Source of the DNA: Vibrio casei
Lineage (GTDB): Bacteria > Pseudomonadota > Gammaproteobacteria > Enterobacterales > Vibrionaceae
Assembly: GCF_002218025.2 (NCBI RefSeq)
Contig: NZ_AP018680.1
Coordinates: forward strand, 1,860,001 to 1,924,000
Reading direction: 5' to 3'
Length of the DNA: 64,000 bases
The notes beneath the pieces were generated by a model. It searched no databases. It was not told where the DNA came from and was given only the letters and a program-made list of their open reading frames with translations. This document shows, one piece after another, positions 49,494 to 58,959 of this stretch. Numbering within the stretch: the stretch's first letter is position 1; every line of letters begins with the position of its first letter. A program made the translations under genes and the position numbers.

Positions 49494-50627
49494 ATGTCCG
49501 ACAGCCCCGTACTTGCCCTCGCGCAAGATTTATTAGAACGTCAATCAGTAACACCTCAAGATGCAGGTTGCCAAGATTTGATGATCAGTCGCTTAAAAGA
49601 ACTCGGCTTTAATATTGAAATAATGGTATTTGAAGATACAACAAACTTTTGGGCTCGTCGTGGCACTCAAACACCTCTGTTCGCTTTTGCTGGGCACACC
49701 GACGTTGTTCCGTCAGGGCCGATTGAACAATGGCGTACTCCACCATTTGAACCAACTATAATCGACGGTTATCTACATGCGCGTGGTGCTGCAGATATGA
49801 AAGGCTCTCTCGCCTGTATGGTAGTTGCCGTTGAGCGCTTTCTAGCAGAAAACCCAAATCACAAAGGTTCTATCGCATTCCTTATTACATCCGATGAAGA
49901 AGGCCCGTTCATTAACGGTACGACTCGTGTGGTAGACACCTTAATGGCGCGTAATGAAATTATTGACATGTGTATTGTGGGTGAGCCATCAAGTACTAAT
50001 CAAGTCGGTGATGTAATTAAAAATGGCCGCCGAGGCTCTATTACTGGTGATTTAACAGTAAAAGGTGTACAAGGTCATGTTGCTTACCCTCACTTGGCCA
50101 ACAATCCTGTACATCAAGCTTTACCAGCCTTAACTGAGTTAGCATCCACCACTTGGGATAATGGTAATGACTTCTTCCCGCCAACCAGTTTTCAAATACC
50201 AAATCTGGCTTCTGGAACCGGTGCATCTAATGTTATTCCGGGTGAATTTCACGTTCAATTCAACTTCCGTTTCAGTACCGAGATGACTGATATTGAAATT
50301 AAACGTCGCGTTCATTCTGTGCTTGATGCTCATGGCTTAGACTATGATTTAAAATGGACATTAAGTGGGCACCCCTTCCTCACAGACAAAGGCCCTTTAA
50401 TTGATGCTGTGGTCGAAGCTGTGAAGGCGGTTAACCATCAGCCGGCTCAGCTCCTGACAACTGGCGGCACGTCAGATGGACGCTTCATTGCACGAATGGG
50501 AAGCCAAGTTGTAGAGCTGGGTCCAGTGAATGCGACCATTCATAAAGTAAACGAATGTGTCAAAATTTCTGACTTAGAAAAACTGACCGACATGTATCAA
50601 AAAACACTAGAGAATTGTCTATTGTGA
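49494..50627 (+). CDS. dapE: succinyl-diaminopimelate desuccinylase
   Basis: Zinc hydrolase of the lysine/meso-diaminopimelate pathway (377 aa; E. coli 375). Metal ligands are in [10 protein letters not shown] (His68), [10 protein letters not shown] (Asp near 100), [10 protein letters not shown] (Glu pair near 136) and [10 protein letters not shown] (His near 350). The dimerisation lid is about 181-295. It is in an operon with yffB and overlaps the following peptidase gene at GTGA (50624-50627). dapA, of the same pathway, is encoded 2 kb away on the other strand. Confidence 0.96.
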   Translation: MSDSPVLALAQDLLERQSVTPQDAGCQDLMISRLKELGFNIEIMVFEDTTNFWARRGTQTPLFAFAGHTDVVPSGPIEQWRTPPFEPTIIDGYLHARGAADMKGSLACMVVAVERFLAENPNHKGSIAFLITSDEEGPFINGTTRVVDTLMARNEIIDMCIVGEPSSTNQVGDVIKNGRRGSITGDLTVKGVQGHVAYPHLANNPVHQALPALTELASTTWDNGNDFFPPTSFQIPNLASGTGASNVIPGEFHVQFNFRFSTEMTDIEIKRRVHSVLDAHGLDYDLKWTLSGHPFLTDKGPLIDAVVEAVKAVNHQPAQLLTTGGTSDGRFIARMGSQVVELGPVNATIHKVNECVKISDLEKLTDMYQKTLENCLL

Positions 50628-51322
50628 TTAAACACTATTCGCTTGAGCAGCTAACAGGTTTAACCCAAACTCACCTCACCTCAATTTTGGTTGGTGAGAA
50701 AGTATTTTTGGTCCATAAATCGGCCAAATCTGCAATAGAAGGGTTAATTCAAGATGCTCAAGTGAATGGGTTTGAATTTTCAATTGCGAGCAGTTTTCGG
50801 GATTATCATAAACAAGCCACAATTTGGAATAATAAATTCAATGGTCAGAAACCGATTCTCGATAACAATAGTCACCCTCTCAATACCAACTTACTAAACG
50901 ATTTCGAAAAGATAGTGGCTATTATGCGCTGGTCTGCTTTACCGGGGGCAAGCCGACATCATTGGGGTTGTGAGTTGGATGTTTATGCACGAAATTGTTT
51001 ACCTAAAGGAGTAGAACTAAAACTAGAACCTTGGGAATACCAAAGCGGTCATCAAGCCGAGTTTTCTCAATGGTTATCAGAGACTCTTCCAACGTTCGAT
51101 TTCTACCTCCCTTATCAAAAAGATCTTGGTGGGGTAGCAATTGAACCCTGGCACATCAGCCATCAACAGATTAGCTCCTATATGAACGAACAAATCACTG
51201 TAGATAAACTCGCCATGATTTGGAATCAATACCCATTTTTAGGCGTTGAAACTGCCCTTTCAAATATCGAAATGCTCTACAATCGATTTATAATAAACAT
51301 TACCCCTCCTTCCGCTTTATAG
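50624..51322 (+). CDS. M15-family D-alanyl-D-alanine carboxypeptidase-like protein
   Basis: A 232-aa zinc peptidase of the VanY/M15 type. The ligand motifs are [12 protein letters not shown] (SxHxxGxxxD type, His and Asp) and EPWHISH (catalytic Glu/Trp-His). [16 protein letters not shown] is the conserved SxRxxxxQ-like segment. No clear signal peptide is seen, so the compartment is uncertain. GTG 50624 overlaps the dapE stop as GTGA and implies coupling; a TTG three codons earlier is the alternative. Placing a murein-type peptidase with dapE links precursor synthesis and wall turnover by context only. Confidence 0.78.
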   Translation: MIKHYSLEQLTGLTQTHLTSILVGEKVFLVHKSAKSAIEGLIQDAQVNGFEFSIASSFRDYHKQATIWNNKFNGQKPILDNNSHPLNTNLLNDFEKIVAIMRWSALPGASRHHWGCELDVYARNCLPKGVELKLEPWEYQSGHQAEFSQWLSETLPTFDFYLPYQKDLGGVAIEPWHISHQQISSYMNEQITVDKLAMIWNQYPFLGVETALSNIEMLYNRFIINITPPSAL

Positions 51323-51336
51323 AATAAGTAGGCAAT

Positions 51337-51573
51337 ATGGATTTAGATTTTTTATTGAACCCTTGGGTAATAAGCATCATTATCATCGTGTTTATCGTGG
51401 GTAATTTAGCGTCCATGAAGTACTTAGGGCAATCCAACCTAGTAAGAAAGAACCCGAACAAAAAATCAGATTTAGATAAACTAATCGAAATATACAAAGA
51501 AAAAGATACCGAAGACACTCAAGAGGCATCGTCCAAAAGTGACTCTGAAGAAAGTAAAAACAGCAAAAAATAG
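51337..51573 (+). CDS. DUF2897-like small membrane protein
   Basis: A 78-aa protein with one N-terminal membrane helix (about 9-29, PWVISIIIIVFIVGNLASMKYL) written in part as WVISIIIIVFIVGNLAS, then a charged, Lys/Glu/Ser-rich cytoplasmic tail ending SEESKNSKK. It resembles the Vibrio DUF2897 family and is positionally like E. coli ypfN downstream of dapE. No function is known. It starts 14 bp after the M15 gene and ends the operon. Confidence 0.65.
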   Translation: MDLDFLLNPWVISIIIIVFIVGNLASMKYLGQSNLVRKNPNKKSDLDKLIEIYKEKDTEDTQEASSKSDSEESKNSKK

Positions 51574-51588
51574 ATTTATTTCATTTAT

Positions 51589-51620
51589 AAAAAACACCGT
51601 ATATCAATACGGTGTTTTTT
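51589..51620. terminator. bidirectional terminator between the dapE operon and bamC
   Basis: Perfect 14-bp stem AAAAAACACCGTAT / ATACGGTGTTTTTT with a 4-nt loop; poly-T on both strands. Confidence 0.95.
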
Positions 51621-51646
51621 ATTTCAACAAAAGTGAATATACGAGA

Positions 51647-52687
51647 CTAATTGGAAGAAATGCTGCCTTTACTCGAATCAAACAACTCTTGAAGCACGGG
51701 GCTCAAACTTTGTAATTCATCTTGCGAGATTGGCTTACCATCAGCATCGGTCACATTAATAGAAGTTCGGTTATCTAAATCCCCGACTAAGAACGTATAT
51801 TTACGGCTCTTAAGCGTCAGTGGTTCCACATCAAACTTCTGCCAAACTTCATTATCTGGTGCAGAATACTTCGTCTCTATTGTACCTTGTGAACGGTTTT
51901 TATCATCAACGGCAAAACCAATCTGAGGTAAAATTGTATCAAGCTTACCCCATACTAAATCATACGGGGCTCTAGCGATAATAACCGGTAAACCACTTCT
52001 ATCACTACCCATGGTGACAGGTACTTTATTCACCAACTCTAGTGCTCGAATACGAGCCTCTTCAGTGACTTGTTTGTCATACTGATTAGTAATGTAATTC
52101 ACCATATTACTGGAATAACGATCTTTTATATCCGAATCCAGTTTGACATCTTTATCATTTTCTCGAAATTCAATAAGAGAAACTTTAAAGCCATATCGAC
52201 CCAGCGTTTCTAGACGGTTAATCAAATAACGCCCAGCAATAGGAAAAGACTCATCCTCAGCGCTTAAATTCACCCAATCCGTTTCAATCGTTGTTGCTGT
52301 ATCAGTTCTAAACTTAATGCCTTTTTGATTCGACACAGTATGGATTAAATCCCACACCTTATTCAGTTCATCTTGGCTGATCAACCACATGGTGACATCA
52401 TTATTTACTTTTTCAACGCGAGCACCCGGAATAAGCTCTAATACTTGCTGTGGTGGGCGAATATCAACGTTAGGCCCAGTTTTCCCAGTATAATTTCCTT
52501 TAGGGATATTATACTGAGGATAAAACTGGGGTTGCGCATCAGCAGGGGTAACCCAAGGTTGATCTAAAGTTGTATCTAAATAAGCAAAATCATCTTTAGC
52601 TTGTCGGCGTTTTTCCGGATCCCCAGCACACGCTGACAATACTAGAACAGCTAGAGAACTAACAACTAGCTGATGAGAAAATTTCAT
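51647..52687 (-). CDS. bamC: outer-membrane assembly lipoprotein BamC
   Basis: Lipoprotein of the beta-barrel assembly machine (346 aa; E. coli 344). The signal peptide MKFSHQLVVSSLAVLVLSAC gives lipid Cys20, followed by Ala-Gly (outer-membrane sorting). The conserved unstructured N-segment (about 21-90: DFAYLDTTLDQPWVTPADAQ region, NIPKGNYTG) contacts BamD. Two helix-grip domains follow (about 95-215 and 225-340; LPVIIARAPYDLVWGKL in the second). It lies 54 bp downstream of dapA, the conserved dapA-bamC pair. Confidence 0.94.
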   Translation of the reverse strand: MKFSHQLVVSSLAVLVLSACAGDPEKRRQAKDDFAYLDTTLDQPWVTPADAQPQFYPQYNIPKGNYTGKTGPNVDIRPPQQVLELIPGARVEKVNNDVTMWLISQDELNKVWDLIHTVSNQKGIKFRTDTATTIETDWVNLSAEDESFPIAGRYLINRLETLGRYGFKVSLIEFRENDKDVKLDSDIKDRYSSNMVNYITNQYDKQVTEEARIRALELVNKVPVTMGSDRSGLPVIIARAPYDLVWGKLDTILPQIGFAVDDKNRSQGTIETKYSAPDNEVWQKFDVEPLTLKSRKYTFLVGDLDNRTSINVTDADGKPISQDELQSLSPVLQELFDSSKGSISSN

Positions 52688-52741
52688 ATCAATTACAACT
52701 CCTAGAAATCAAGTATGAGGCAATCAATCGCCTCAAGTTTC

Positions 52742-53620
52742 TTATTGAATACCTGCATCTTTAACTGCTTGCGCTACGATAACTTTACCTGATTCACTCA
52801 ACTCAGTTAACGGTAATCGTAGATAGCCTTGTGCAATTAACCCAAGTTGATGAGCGACCCACTTAACGGGAATAGGGCTTGATTCAATGAATAAATGTTT
52901 ATGCAAAGGCATCAGTTTTTGGTTAATCTTTTCAGCTTCTTCAATTTTGCCTTCTGCTGCAAGCTTAAACATTTGAGCCATTTCTGCAGCAGCAATATTG
53001 TTCGTCACAGAAATAACACCGTTACCACCACGCTTAACAAAATCTAACCCCGTCGCATCATCTCCACTGAGTAAGATAAAATCTTCACCACAAAGTTCAC
53101 GGAACTTTTCAACTCGTGATAAATCGCCTGTTGCATCTTTAATGCCAACGATTTTATCCAAATGGGATAAGCGACCTACTGTCTCTGGCAACAAATCGAC
53201 GGCCGTGCGTCCTGGTACATTATAAAGAATAACAGGAACTTCACTGACTTCAGCAATGGCTTTATAGTGCTGATACAAACCTTCTTGAGTTGGTTTATTA
53301 TAATACGGCGTCACACTTAAACACCCAGAAACTCCAGAGTCATTCAGTAAACGGCTAAAGGTAACAGCTTCATGCGTGGCATTTGCGCCAGTCCCAGCAA
53401 TAATAGGAATACGGCCCGCAGCAAACTCCACGACCTTATTCACAACCTTCACATGCTCTTCAACGGTTAGTGTGGCAGATTCGCCGGTTGTTCCAACAGC
53501 AACAATACCGCTTGAACCCGATTTGATATGATATTCCACTAGGTTTTTAAGGCTATCGTAATCGACTTCATCGCTATGGTTAAAAGGCGTAACTAGTGCA
53601 ACAATACTTCCTGAGAACAT
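52742..53620 (-). CDS. dapA: 4-hydroxy-tetrahydrodipicolinate synthase
   Basis: Condenses pyruvate with aspartate semialdehyde at the first step of the lysine/diaminopimelate branch (292 aa, the same as E. coli). The Schiff-base Lys is in [11 protein letters not shown] near 161, the catalytic Tyr in LYNVPGRT, and GTTGES and the class I aldolase barrel are present. ATG 53620 has AGGAGAG upstream; the frame extends ten codons further. In many Gram-negatives the enzyme is inhibited by lysine. Confidence 0.97.
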   Translation of the reverse strand: MFSGSIVALVTPFNHSDEVDYDSLKNLVEYHIKSGSSGIVAVGTTGESATLTVEEHVKVVNKVVEFAAGRIPIIAGTGANATHEAVTFSRLLNDSGVSGCLSVTPYYNKPTQEGLYQHYKAIAEVSEVPVILYNVPGRTAVDLLPETVGRLSHLDKIVGIKDATGDLSRVEKFRELCGEDFILLSGDDATGLDFVKRGGNGVISVTNNIAAAEMAQMFKLAAEGKIEEAEKINQKLMPLHKHLFIESSPIPVKWVAHQLGLIAQGYLRLPLTELSESGKVIVAQAVKDAGIQ

Positions 53621-53875
53621 GCTTCTCTCCTTATAGAATTCTTCTAGCATGTTACTTTAACCACCTTAATAAAGACAAGAGCTCAAGCTTGCTTTCTGAA
53701 TATTTATAACGAAATAATTGCATAACTCTAAATTAGAGGCATAAAGCACTGAACAATCAAAACAAACAAGCACACATCAATGAAGTTTAAGGCTTTTGCA
53801 GAGAGAGGGATAACGTGACTTCCTATTTGTGGTAATATTTTTATGTGTTTCCCTTTCAGTATGGACGATGGAATT

Positions 53876-54424
53876 ATGATTCATCATTTAGTGATTACTG
53901 CGGTTGGTTCTGACAGACCAGGAATTTGTAACCGTTTAACAAAATTGGTAACGCAATCAGGTTGTAACATCATTGATAGTAGAATGGCGTTGTTTGGTAA
54001 AGAATTCACGCTAATAATGCTAATATCTGGCGATATGAATGCTATTACAAAAACGGAAACATTATTACCATCAATGAGTTCTGAACACGATTTAATGGTC
54101 ATAATGAAGCGTACCGCCCCTCATCAAGCAACTCATTACACTTATAAAATTGAAGCTTCAGTAAAATCCGATGATCGATTAGGGCTGACCGATGCATTTA
54201 CTCAATTTTTTTCCGAACAAAATATCAGTATTTCCGAACTGAGCGCACAAACCCTTAACCCAGAAACTGCGCCTTCAATAAATGAGGTGAGCCAATTTGT
54301 TATTACAATGTCTGGATTCTCTGACATGGATTTTCAACCTCAATCATTAACCAACAATTTTGACTCATGGTGCAAAACCCTCTCTGTTAAAGGGTCTATA
54401 GATATTATGGCCAATACGAATTAG
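53876..54424 (+). CDS. gcvR: glycine cleavage system transcriptional repressor GcvR
   Basis: Two ACT domains (182 aa; E. coli 190). GcvR binds glycine and acts by binding GcvA rather than DNA. The N-terminal domain starts HHLVITAVGSDRPGICNRLT, with GCNIIDSRMALFGKEF; the second domain is at about 95-165 (YKIEASVKSDDRLGLTDAFT). ATG 53876 has TGGAA upstream and matches the family start; an in-frame ATG at 53843 adds 11 residues. It is divergent from dapA across 255 bp, the E. coli layout (dapA-gcvR-bcp). Confidence 0.9.
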   Translation: MIHHLVITAVGSDRPGICNRLTKLVTQSGCNIIDSRMALFGKEFTLIMLISGDMNAITKTETLLPSMSSEHDLMVIMKRTAPHQATHYTYKIEASVKSDDRLGLTDAFTQFFSEQNISISELSAQTLNPETAPSINEVSQFVITMSGFSDMDFQPQSLTNNFDSWCKTLSVKGSIDIMANTN

Positions 54425-54470
54425 CACTGAATCCCAATTTAAATAAACTGAATGTATTAAGGAATAAATA

Positions 54471-54941
54471 ATGAAAACATTAACGGCAGGCTCACCAGCG
54501 CCAGAATTTTCTCTTTTAGATCAAGATGGAAATACCATTTCTTTAGCGGATTTTAAAGGTAAAAAAATATTATTCTATTTTTACCCTAAAGCTATGACTC
54601 CAGGATGTACAGTTCAAGCACAAGGCTTGCGTGATATAAAAGAATCATTAGATGCCCTCAACATAGTCGTATTAGGCGTGAGTATTGATCCAGTCAAACG
54701 TTTAGGTAAGTTTATTGAACGTGACAATTTAAATTTCACACTTCTTTCTGATGAAGATCACACGGTAGCGGAACAATTTGGAGTTTGGGGTGAAAAAAAA
54801 TTCATGGGAAAAACTTATGATGGTTTGCATCGTATTAGTTTCTTAATCGACGAAAATGGCACGATTGAACACGTCTTCAATAAATTTAAGACCAAAGATC
54901 ACCATGAAGTAGTTTTAAGCTACTTTCAAGGTAACGCTTAA
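54471..54941 (+). CDS. bcp: thiol peroxidase Bcp (PrxQ), single-cysteine variant
   Basis: Peroxiredoxin of the PrxQ/Bcp group (156 aa, the same as E. coli) reducing hydroperoxides. The peroxidatic Cys46 is in YPKAMTPGCTVQAQGLRD. The resolving Cys of E. coli (five residues on, CTVQAC) is Gln51 here, and the whole protein has no other cysteine. It must therefore work as a 1-Cys enzyme resolved by an external thiol. GVWGEKKFMGKTYDGLHRIS is the conserved C-terminal signature. It lies 46 bp after gcvR. Confidence 0.95.
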   Translation: MKTLTAGSPAPEFSLLDQDGNTISLADFKGKKILFYFYPKAMTPGCTVQAQGLRDIKESLDALNIVVLGVSIDPVKRLGKFIERDNLNFTLLSDEDHTVAEQFGVWGEKKFMGKTYDGLHRISFLIDENGTIEHVFNKFKTKDHHEVVLSYFQGNA

Positions 54942-55004
54942 TTTTTAATACCGACACCAGATGTTGTTTTTCGTTTTCTGATTGAAAATAACAGCCTTTC
55001 ATAT

Positions 55005-55040
55005 AATCATGCCCAGATAGTTAACTATCTGGGCATGATT
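55005..55040. terminator. perfect 36-bp palindrome between bcp and perM
   Basis: The 18-nt arm AATCATGCCCAGATAGTT is followed directly by its exact complement. In RNA this gives a long hairpin with a 4-nt loop at its centre. It sits between convergent genes and is followed by GTTTAATA. It probably acts as a two-way terminator, though the U tracts are poor. Confidence 0.7.
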
Positions 55041-55067
55041 GTTTAATACACGGCATAATTAAGAGCT

Positions 55068-56135
55068 TTAAGACTCTTCGACATTGGTATCAATACTTGG
55101 CAAAGCATTCCACACTGCTTTAACCAAAGTCGCCAATGGTATGGCAAAAAAGACGCCCCAGAACCCCCATAAACCGCCAAATACCAACACAGCAACAATA
55201 ATAGCGACTGGATGTAAATTCACTGCTTCTGAAAATAAAATGGGAACCAATACATTACCATCCAGCATTTGCACGATCCCATAAGCAATCATTAACCAAT
55301 AAAACTGAGGTTCAAGTCCCCATTGGAATAACGCAACTAACGCGACAGGAATAGTTACCGCTACGGCGCCAATATAAGGGATCAGTACCGACAAGCCGAC
55401 AGCAACAGCCAATAAAACAGGATAACGCAACCCTAAAACAATAAAAACAATATAAGTAGCGATACCAACAATCACTATTTCAACAACTTTCCCTCGAATA
55501 TAGTTAGAAATTTGAGTATGCATTTCATCCCATACTTTGGTAGCAAGTTTACGGTTTTTAGGTAGGACACCACTTAATAACGATATCAACTCTGATTTAT
55601 CTTTCAGCAAGAAAAAAATCAATAACGGAACTAAAACCAAGTAAACCGCAAGTGTCGCAATACTTAGTAAAGAAGTCATTGAGCCTCGTAATAAAGCATC
55701 CCCCATTCCCAATACTTTGGACTGAGCATTATTCATAACGACTTCCATCATCTGTACATTGGCAAAATCAGGATAACGTTTAGGTAAACTCGCGATATAC
55801 GTTTGGAACATAGTGTACATGCTAGGTAAATCATTAAGGAGACTAGCGACCTGTTTCCAAATCGTCGGTACTAGCCCAAAGAAAGCCAGTAGCATTAAAC
55901 CAATAAACAATGCCACGACCACAACAACATTCAATATTCTTGGAATACCTAATTTTGAAAGACGGTTAACAGGCCATTCCAATAAATAAGCCAATACAAT
56001 CGCCACTAACAAAGGAGCGATTAAATGGCCAAAAAAATAAATAGTAATAAAGCCGACTAATAATATAGCGACCAGACTAACTGCATGAGGATCGGAGAAG
56101 CGACGCTTATACCAACGAATAATCATTTCAAACAT
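55068..56135 (-). CDS. perM: AI-2E family permease PerM
   Basis: Polytopic inner-membrane protein (355 aa; E. coli PerM 353) of the AI-2 exporter-like/PerM family with about eight helices. The N-terminus MFEMIIRWYKRRFSDPHAVSL-type segment (RWYKRRFSDPHAVSL) and the late GGLWGFWGVFFAIPLATLVKAVWN are typical. The substrate is unproven. Its ATG shares one base with the tusA-like stop (TAATG at 56137-56133), so translation is probably coupled. It is part of the bepA neighbourhood, as in E. coli (perM-bepA). Confidence 0.88.
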   Translation of the reverse strand: MFEMIIRWYKRRFSDPHAVSLVAILLVGFITIYFFGHLIAPLLVAIVLAYLLEWPVNRLSKLGIPRILNVVVVVALFIGLMLLAFFGLVPTIWKQVASLLNDLPSMYTMFQTYIASLPKRYPDFANVQMMEVVMNNAQSKVLGMGDALLRGSMTSLLSIATLAVYLVLVPLLIFFLLKDKSELISLLSGVLPKNRKLATKVWDEMHTQISNYIRGKVVEIVIVGIATYIVFIVLGLRYPVLLAVAVGLSVLIPYIGAVAVTIPVALVALFQWGLEPQFYWLMIAYGIVQMLDGNVLVPILFSEAVNLHPVAIIVAVLVFGGLWGFWGVFFAIPLATLVKAVWNALPSIDTNVEES

Positions 56136-56365
56136 TAAAACGATTCCTTTTTAGTGACCAACAAAGTACTACACTCTGATTGGATAAGTACTTCGACAGA
56201 GAATGGTGACTGGTTAAAATATCGAATCATATCGTTAATCGATGCCTTGTCTGTAGATAAAATGGTCAACGTTTCTTGATTGGACAATTGCGCGCATTGT
56301 CTCTTAGCCAATAATAAAGCCATAGGACAGCGTTGTGATCTCAAATCTAAAGGGGTTGCTTTCAT
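56135..56365 (-). CDS. TusA-family sulfurtransferase-like protein
   Basis: A 76-aa TusA/YedF-fold protein. The motif LDLRSQRCPMALLLAKRQ holds the sulfur-carrying Cys in the CPM context, though the TusA consensus is CPxPxxxxK and the second Pro is Ala-Leu here. A beta-alpha-beta fold follows (LTILSTDKASINDMIRYF). ATG 56365 has GGAAAA upstream; a TTG four codons earlier is possible. It is the first gene of a two-gene unit with perM and divergent from bepA. The sulfur acceptor is unknown. Confidence 0.78.
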   Translation of the reverse strand: MKATPLDLRSQRCPMALLLAKRQCAQLSNQETLTILSTDKASINDMIRYFNQSPFSVEVLIQSECSTLLVTKKESF

Positions 56366-56488
56366 TTTTCCATTCAATCTTTATGATAGAGTCGCCATTG
56401 TAAATACTTTATATTAAAAAGAAACCAAGCAAATACGTTATGGTCTTAATCATAAGTGTATTTTTAAAACGGATGTTGCTTAACTTAT

Positions 56489-57940
56489 ATGCGCCAATTT
56501 TTACGCACAACCGCATGTATTTGTCTTTCGACATTACTTTGCGTACAACCTATCGCTTACGCAGACCAAAATTTACCGGATATTGGCACAACCGCCGCCG
56601 GCACTTTGACTATTGCTCAAGAGTTAGAGTACGGCGATGCGTACATGCGTATATTACGAAACAGCAGCCCAATAATCAGTGATCCAGTTTTGGATGAATA
56701 CATTACCTCGTTAGGTCACAAACTTGTCGCAAACGCTAATGATGTCAAAACTCCTTTTCATTTTCACTTAATTCGAGATCGTAGTGTCAACGCCTTTGCT
56801 TTTTTTGGTGGCTACGTTGTGGCGAATACTGGATTATTTTTACACGCTAACAATGAAAGTGAACTCGCTTCCGTTTTTGCTCACGAAATTTCGCATATCA
56901 CTCAACGCCACTTAGCAAGACATATGGAAGCTCAAGCTCGTAATACTCCTTTAACTATTGCAGCTTTAGTCGGGTCTTTACTACTTGCAATTGCATCACC
57001 TGAAGCGGGTATTGCCGCGATAAACGCCACCACCGCAGGTTCAATGCAAGCTAGCATTAACTATACTCGGTCTAATGAGCAAGAGGCCGACCGCTTTGGT
57101 ATAGCGACCTTAGCCCGTGCAGGATTCGACCCGGAAGGCATGCCTAATTTCTTTGGCCATCTTGCTGATCAATACCGCTATGCCAGTACTCCCCCTCCCA
57201 TGTTATTAAGCCATCCATTACCAAAAGAACGTTTGACTGAAGCACGAAATCGCGCAGAACAATATCCAAAAGTAAGTAAACCAACCTCTTTAGATTTTCA
57301 TCTTGCTCAAGCAAGAGTCATTGCCCGTTATGCTGGAATTGATTCTTCTCAATCACTTGATTGGTTTGCAAGGCACCTAAAAAAAGCCTCACCAATGATA
57401 AAGCCAACTTTAGAATACGGACAAGCTCTCGTCTACATTGATACGGGCAAACCAACACAAGCGGAGCCTATTTTAACGAGGCTACTAGTTAATGATCCTT
57501 ACAATAATTTTTACTTAGATGCCGCATCAGATCTATACATTAATACGAAGCAATACGATAAAGCGATCGCTCTGCTCAAAAAAGGTTTACAACGCAAGCC
57601 GAATAATTCTGTCCTCACAATTAACTACGCCAATGTATTGATGGAGGCGAACCGAAGTAAAGAAGCACTGACTATCTTACAGCGTTTTACTCATGATCAT
57701 CCGGATGAAACCGTCGGTTGGTCATTACTCGCCGATGCGAATAGCAATCTTGCAAATGAAGCTGAACAACTGGCAGCACAAGCAGAATTGCTCGCATTGC
57801 GTGCCGATTGGAATAAAGCAATTAAGCGCTACACTCGCGCGAGTCAACTAGCAAAACTAGGTAGCTTGCAACAAGCAAGGTATGATGCTCGAATCGATCA
57901 GCTGCGTATTGAGCAACAACGTTTTGCAGCCCTAAAATAA
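56489..57940 (+). CDS. bepA: beta-barrel assembly-enhancing protease BepA (YfgC)
   Basis: Periplasmic M48 metalloprotease and chaperone (483 aa; E. coli 487) that helps LptD mature and degrades stalled barrels. The signal peptide ends near AYA-25. The zinc motif HEISH has His132, Glu133 and His136, with Glu197 in NEQEADRFG as the third ligand; His242 (LSHPLPKER) is the switch His. The C-terminal TPR region is about 310-470 (LDAASDLYINTKQYDKAIALLKKGLQ region). It starts 124 bp from the tusA-like gene in the divergent gap. Confidence 0.95.
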   Translation: MRQFLRTTACICLSTLLCVQPIAYADQNLPDIGTTAAGTLTIAQELEYGDAYMRILRNSSPIISDPVLDEYITSLGHKLVANANDVKTPFHFHLIRDRSVNAFAFFGGYVVANTGLFLHANNESELASVFAHEISHITQRHLARHMEAQARNTPLTIAALVGSLLLAIASPEAGIAAINATTAGSMQASINYTRSNEQEADRFGIATLARAGFDPEGMPNFFGHLADQYRYASTPPPMLLSHPLPKERLTEARNRAEQYPKVSKPTSLDFHLAQARVIARYAGIDSSQSLDWFARHLKKASPMIKPTLEYGQALVYIDTGKPTQAEPILTRLLVNDPYNNFYLDAASDLYINTKQYDKAIALLKKGLQRKPNNSVLTINYANVLMEANRSKEALTILQRFTHDHPDETVGWSLLADANSNLANEAEQLAAQAELLALRADWNKAIKRYTRASQLAKLGSLQQARYDARIDQLRIEQQRFAALK

Positions 57941-57979
57941 CTATTGAATTAGAAAAAGTAGCTATTAAATTAGAAAAAG
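57941..57979 (+). repeat. 18-bp direct repeat overlapping the arsC ribosome-binding region
   Basis: CTATTGAATTAGAAAAAG (57941-57958) and CTATTAAATTAGAAAAAG (57962-57979) differ at one base, with a 21-bp period. The second copy supplies the AAAAAGGA ribosome site of arsC; the first lies directly after the bepA stop. Confidence 0.75.
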
Positions 57980-57987
57980 GAAATATC

Positions 57988-58338
57988 ATGTCTGTCGCTA
58001 TTTACCACAATCCAAGATGTTCAAAAAGCCGCCACACATTCGATTTACTGATCGACAAAGGCATTGAACCTGAAGTGATAAAATATTTGGACACGCCCCC
58101 TAGTGTCGCAAGCCTTAAAAAAATATTTCAACAGCTGGGCTTTCATCATGTGCGCGAGATGATGCGTACCAAAGAAGATCTCTATAAAGAATTGAATTTA
58201 AAAGATGAAAATTTAACCGACGATCAATTATTTGAAGCCATGCATACCAACCCTAAATTGATTGAACGCCCAATTGTTATTGCCAATGGTCAAGCTCGCC
58301 TAGGTCGTCCACCTGAACAAGTGTTAGAAATTTTATGA
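57988..58338 (+). CDS. arsenate reductase (glutaredoxin-type) ArsC/YfgD
   Basis: A 116-aa thioredoxin-fold reductase of the glutaredoxin-coupled ArsC family (E. coli YfgD 119). Cys11 in YHNPRCSKSRHTFDLL is the nucleophile, and ERPIVIANGQARLGRPPEQVL carries the Arg residues around the anion site (ERPIVI, RLGRPPEQ). True arsenate activity of chromosomal YfgD-type proteins is uncertain. It lies between bepA and a wrbA-like gene with which it overlaps by ATGA (58335-58338). Confidence 0.85.
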   Translation: MSVAIYHNPRCSKSRHTFDLLIDKGIEPEVIKYLDTPPSVASLKKIFQQLGFHHVREMMRTKEDLYKELNLKDENLTDDQLFEAMHTNPKLIERPIVIANGQARLGRPPEQVLEIL

Positions 58339-58946
58339 GTTATCACGAGCAAAACAATATCAACATTATTGTTTTATACCACAGCCGACATGGGACAACC
58401 CAGCAGCTAGCACGGCACATTGCACGAGGGGTAGCCTCCATCCCTCAATGTCAAGCGACACTAAGAACGGTACCAGAAATAGACTCAGGGCGTGCCGTAA
58501 CGCCATCGGATCCTATTATTGATATTCAAGAATTGAAAGCATGTCATGGATTGGCTGTTGGAAGCCCAGTTTGGTTTGGTAATATGAGTGCTGCTATGAA
58601 GCACTTTTGGGATCAAACCACCAGCTTATGGGTATCAGGTAACTTAATAGATAAGCCAGCTTGTGTGTTTACGTCTTCTTCATCACCACATGGAGGACAA
58701 GAAACAACGTTACAATCGATGACCTTGCCTTTATTTCACCACGGTATGCTTGTCATGGGGATCCCCTACTCTGAGCCAAACCTACACAGCAGTTTTAAAG
58801 GTGGAACCCCTTATGGTGCAAGCTCCGTGTCAAAAGAAGGCCATGCAAATTTAGATAAGCAGGTGGCTGAACTTGCATTCTCACAAGGCCAACGATTAGC
58901 AAGAGTCGCTGTAGCACTCCAGTTATCGACTTTATCTCAACCATAA
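58335..58946 (+). CDS. WrbA-like NAD(P)H:quinone oxidoreductase
   Basis: Flavodoxin-fold FMN enzyme (203 aa; E. coli WrbA 198), a two-electron quinone reductase. The FMN loop is VLYHSRHGTTQQLARHI, then GSPVWFGNMSAAMKHFWDQT and SSSPHGGQETT, all WrbA signatures. The final 25 residues are variable. The start codon overlaps the arsC stop (ATGA). It is followed 13 bp later by a DUF2069 gene, so arsC-wrbA-DUF2069 forms a tight operon. Confidence 0.88.
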   Translation: MSYHEQNNINIIVLYHSRHGTTQQLARHIARGVASIPQCQATLRTVPEIDSGRAVTPSDPIIDIQELKACHGLAVGSPVWFGNMSAAMKHFWDQTTSLWVSGNLIDKPACVFTSSSSPHGGQETTLQSMTLPLFHHGMLVMGIPYSEPNLHSSFKGGTPYGASSVSKEGHANLDKQVAELAFSQGQRLARVAVALQLSTLSQP

Positions 58947-58959
58947 TAAGAACAATAAA

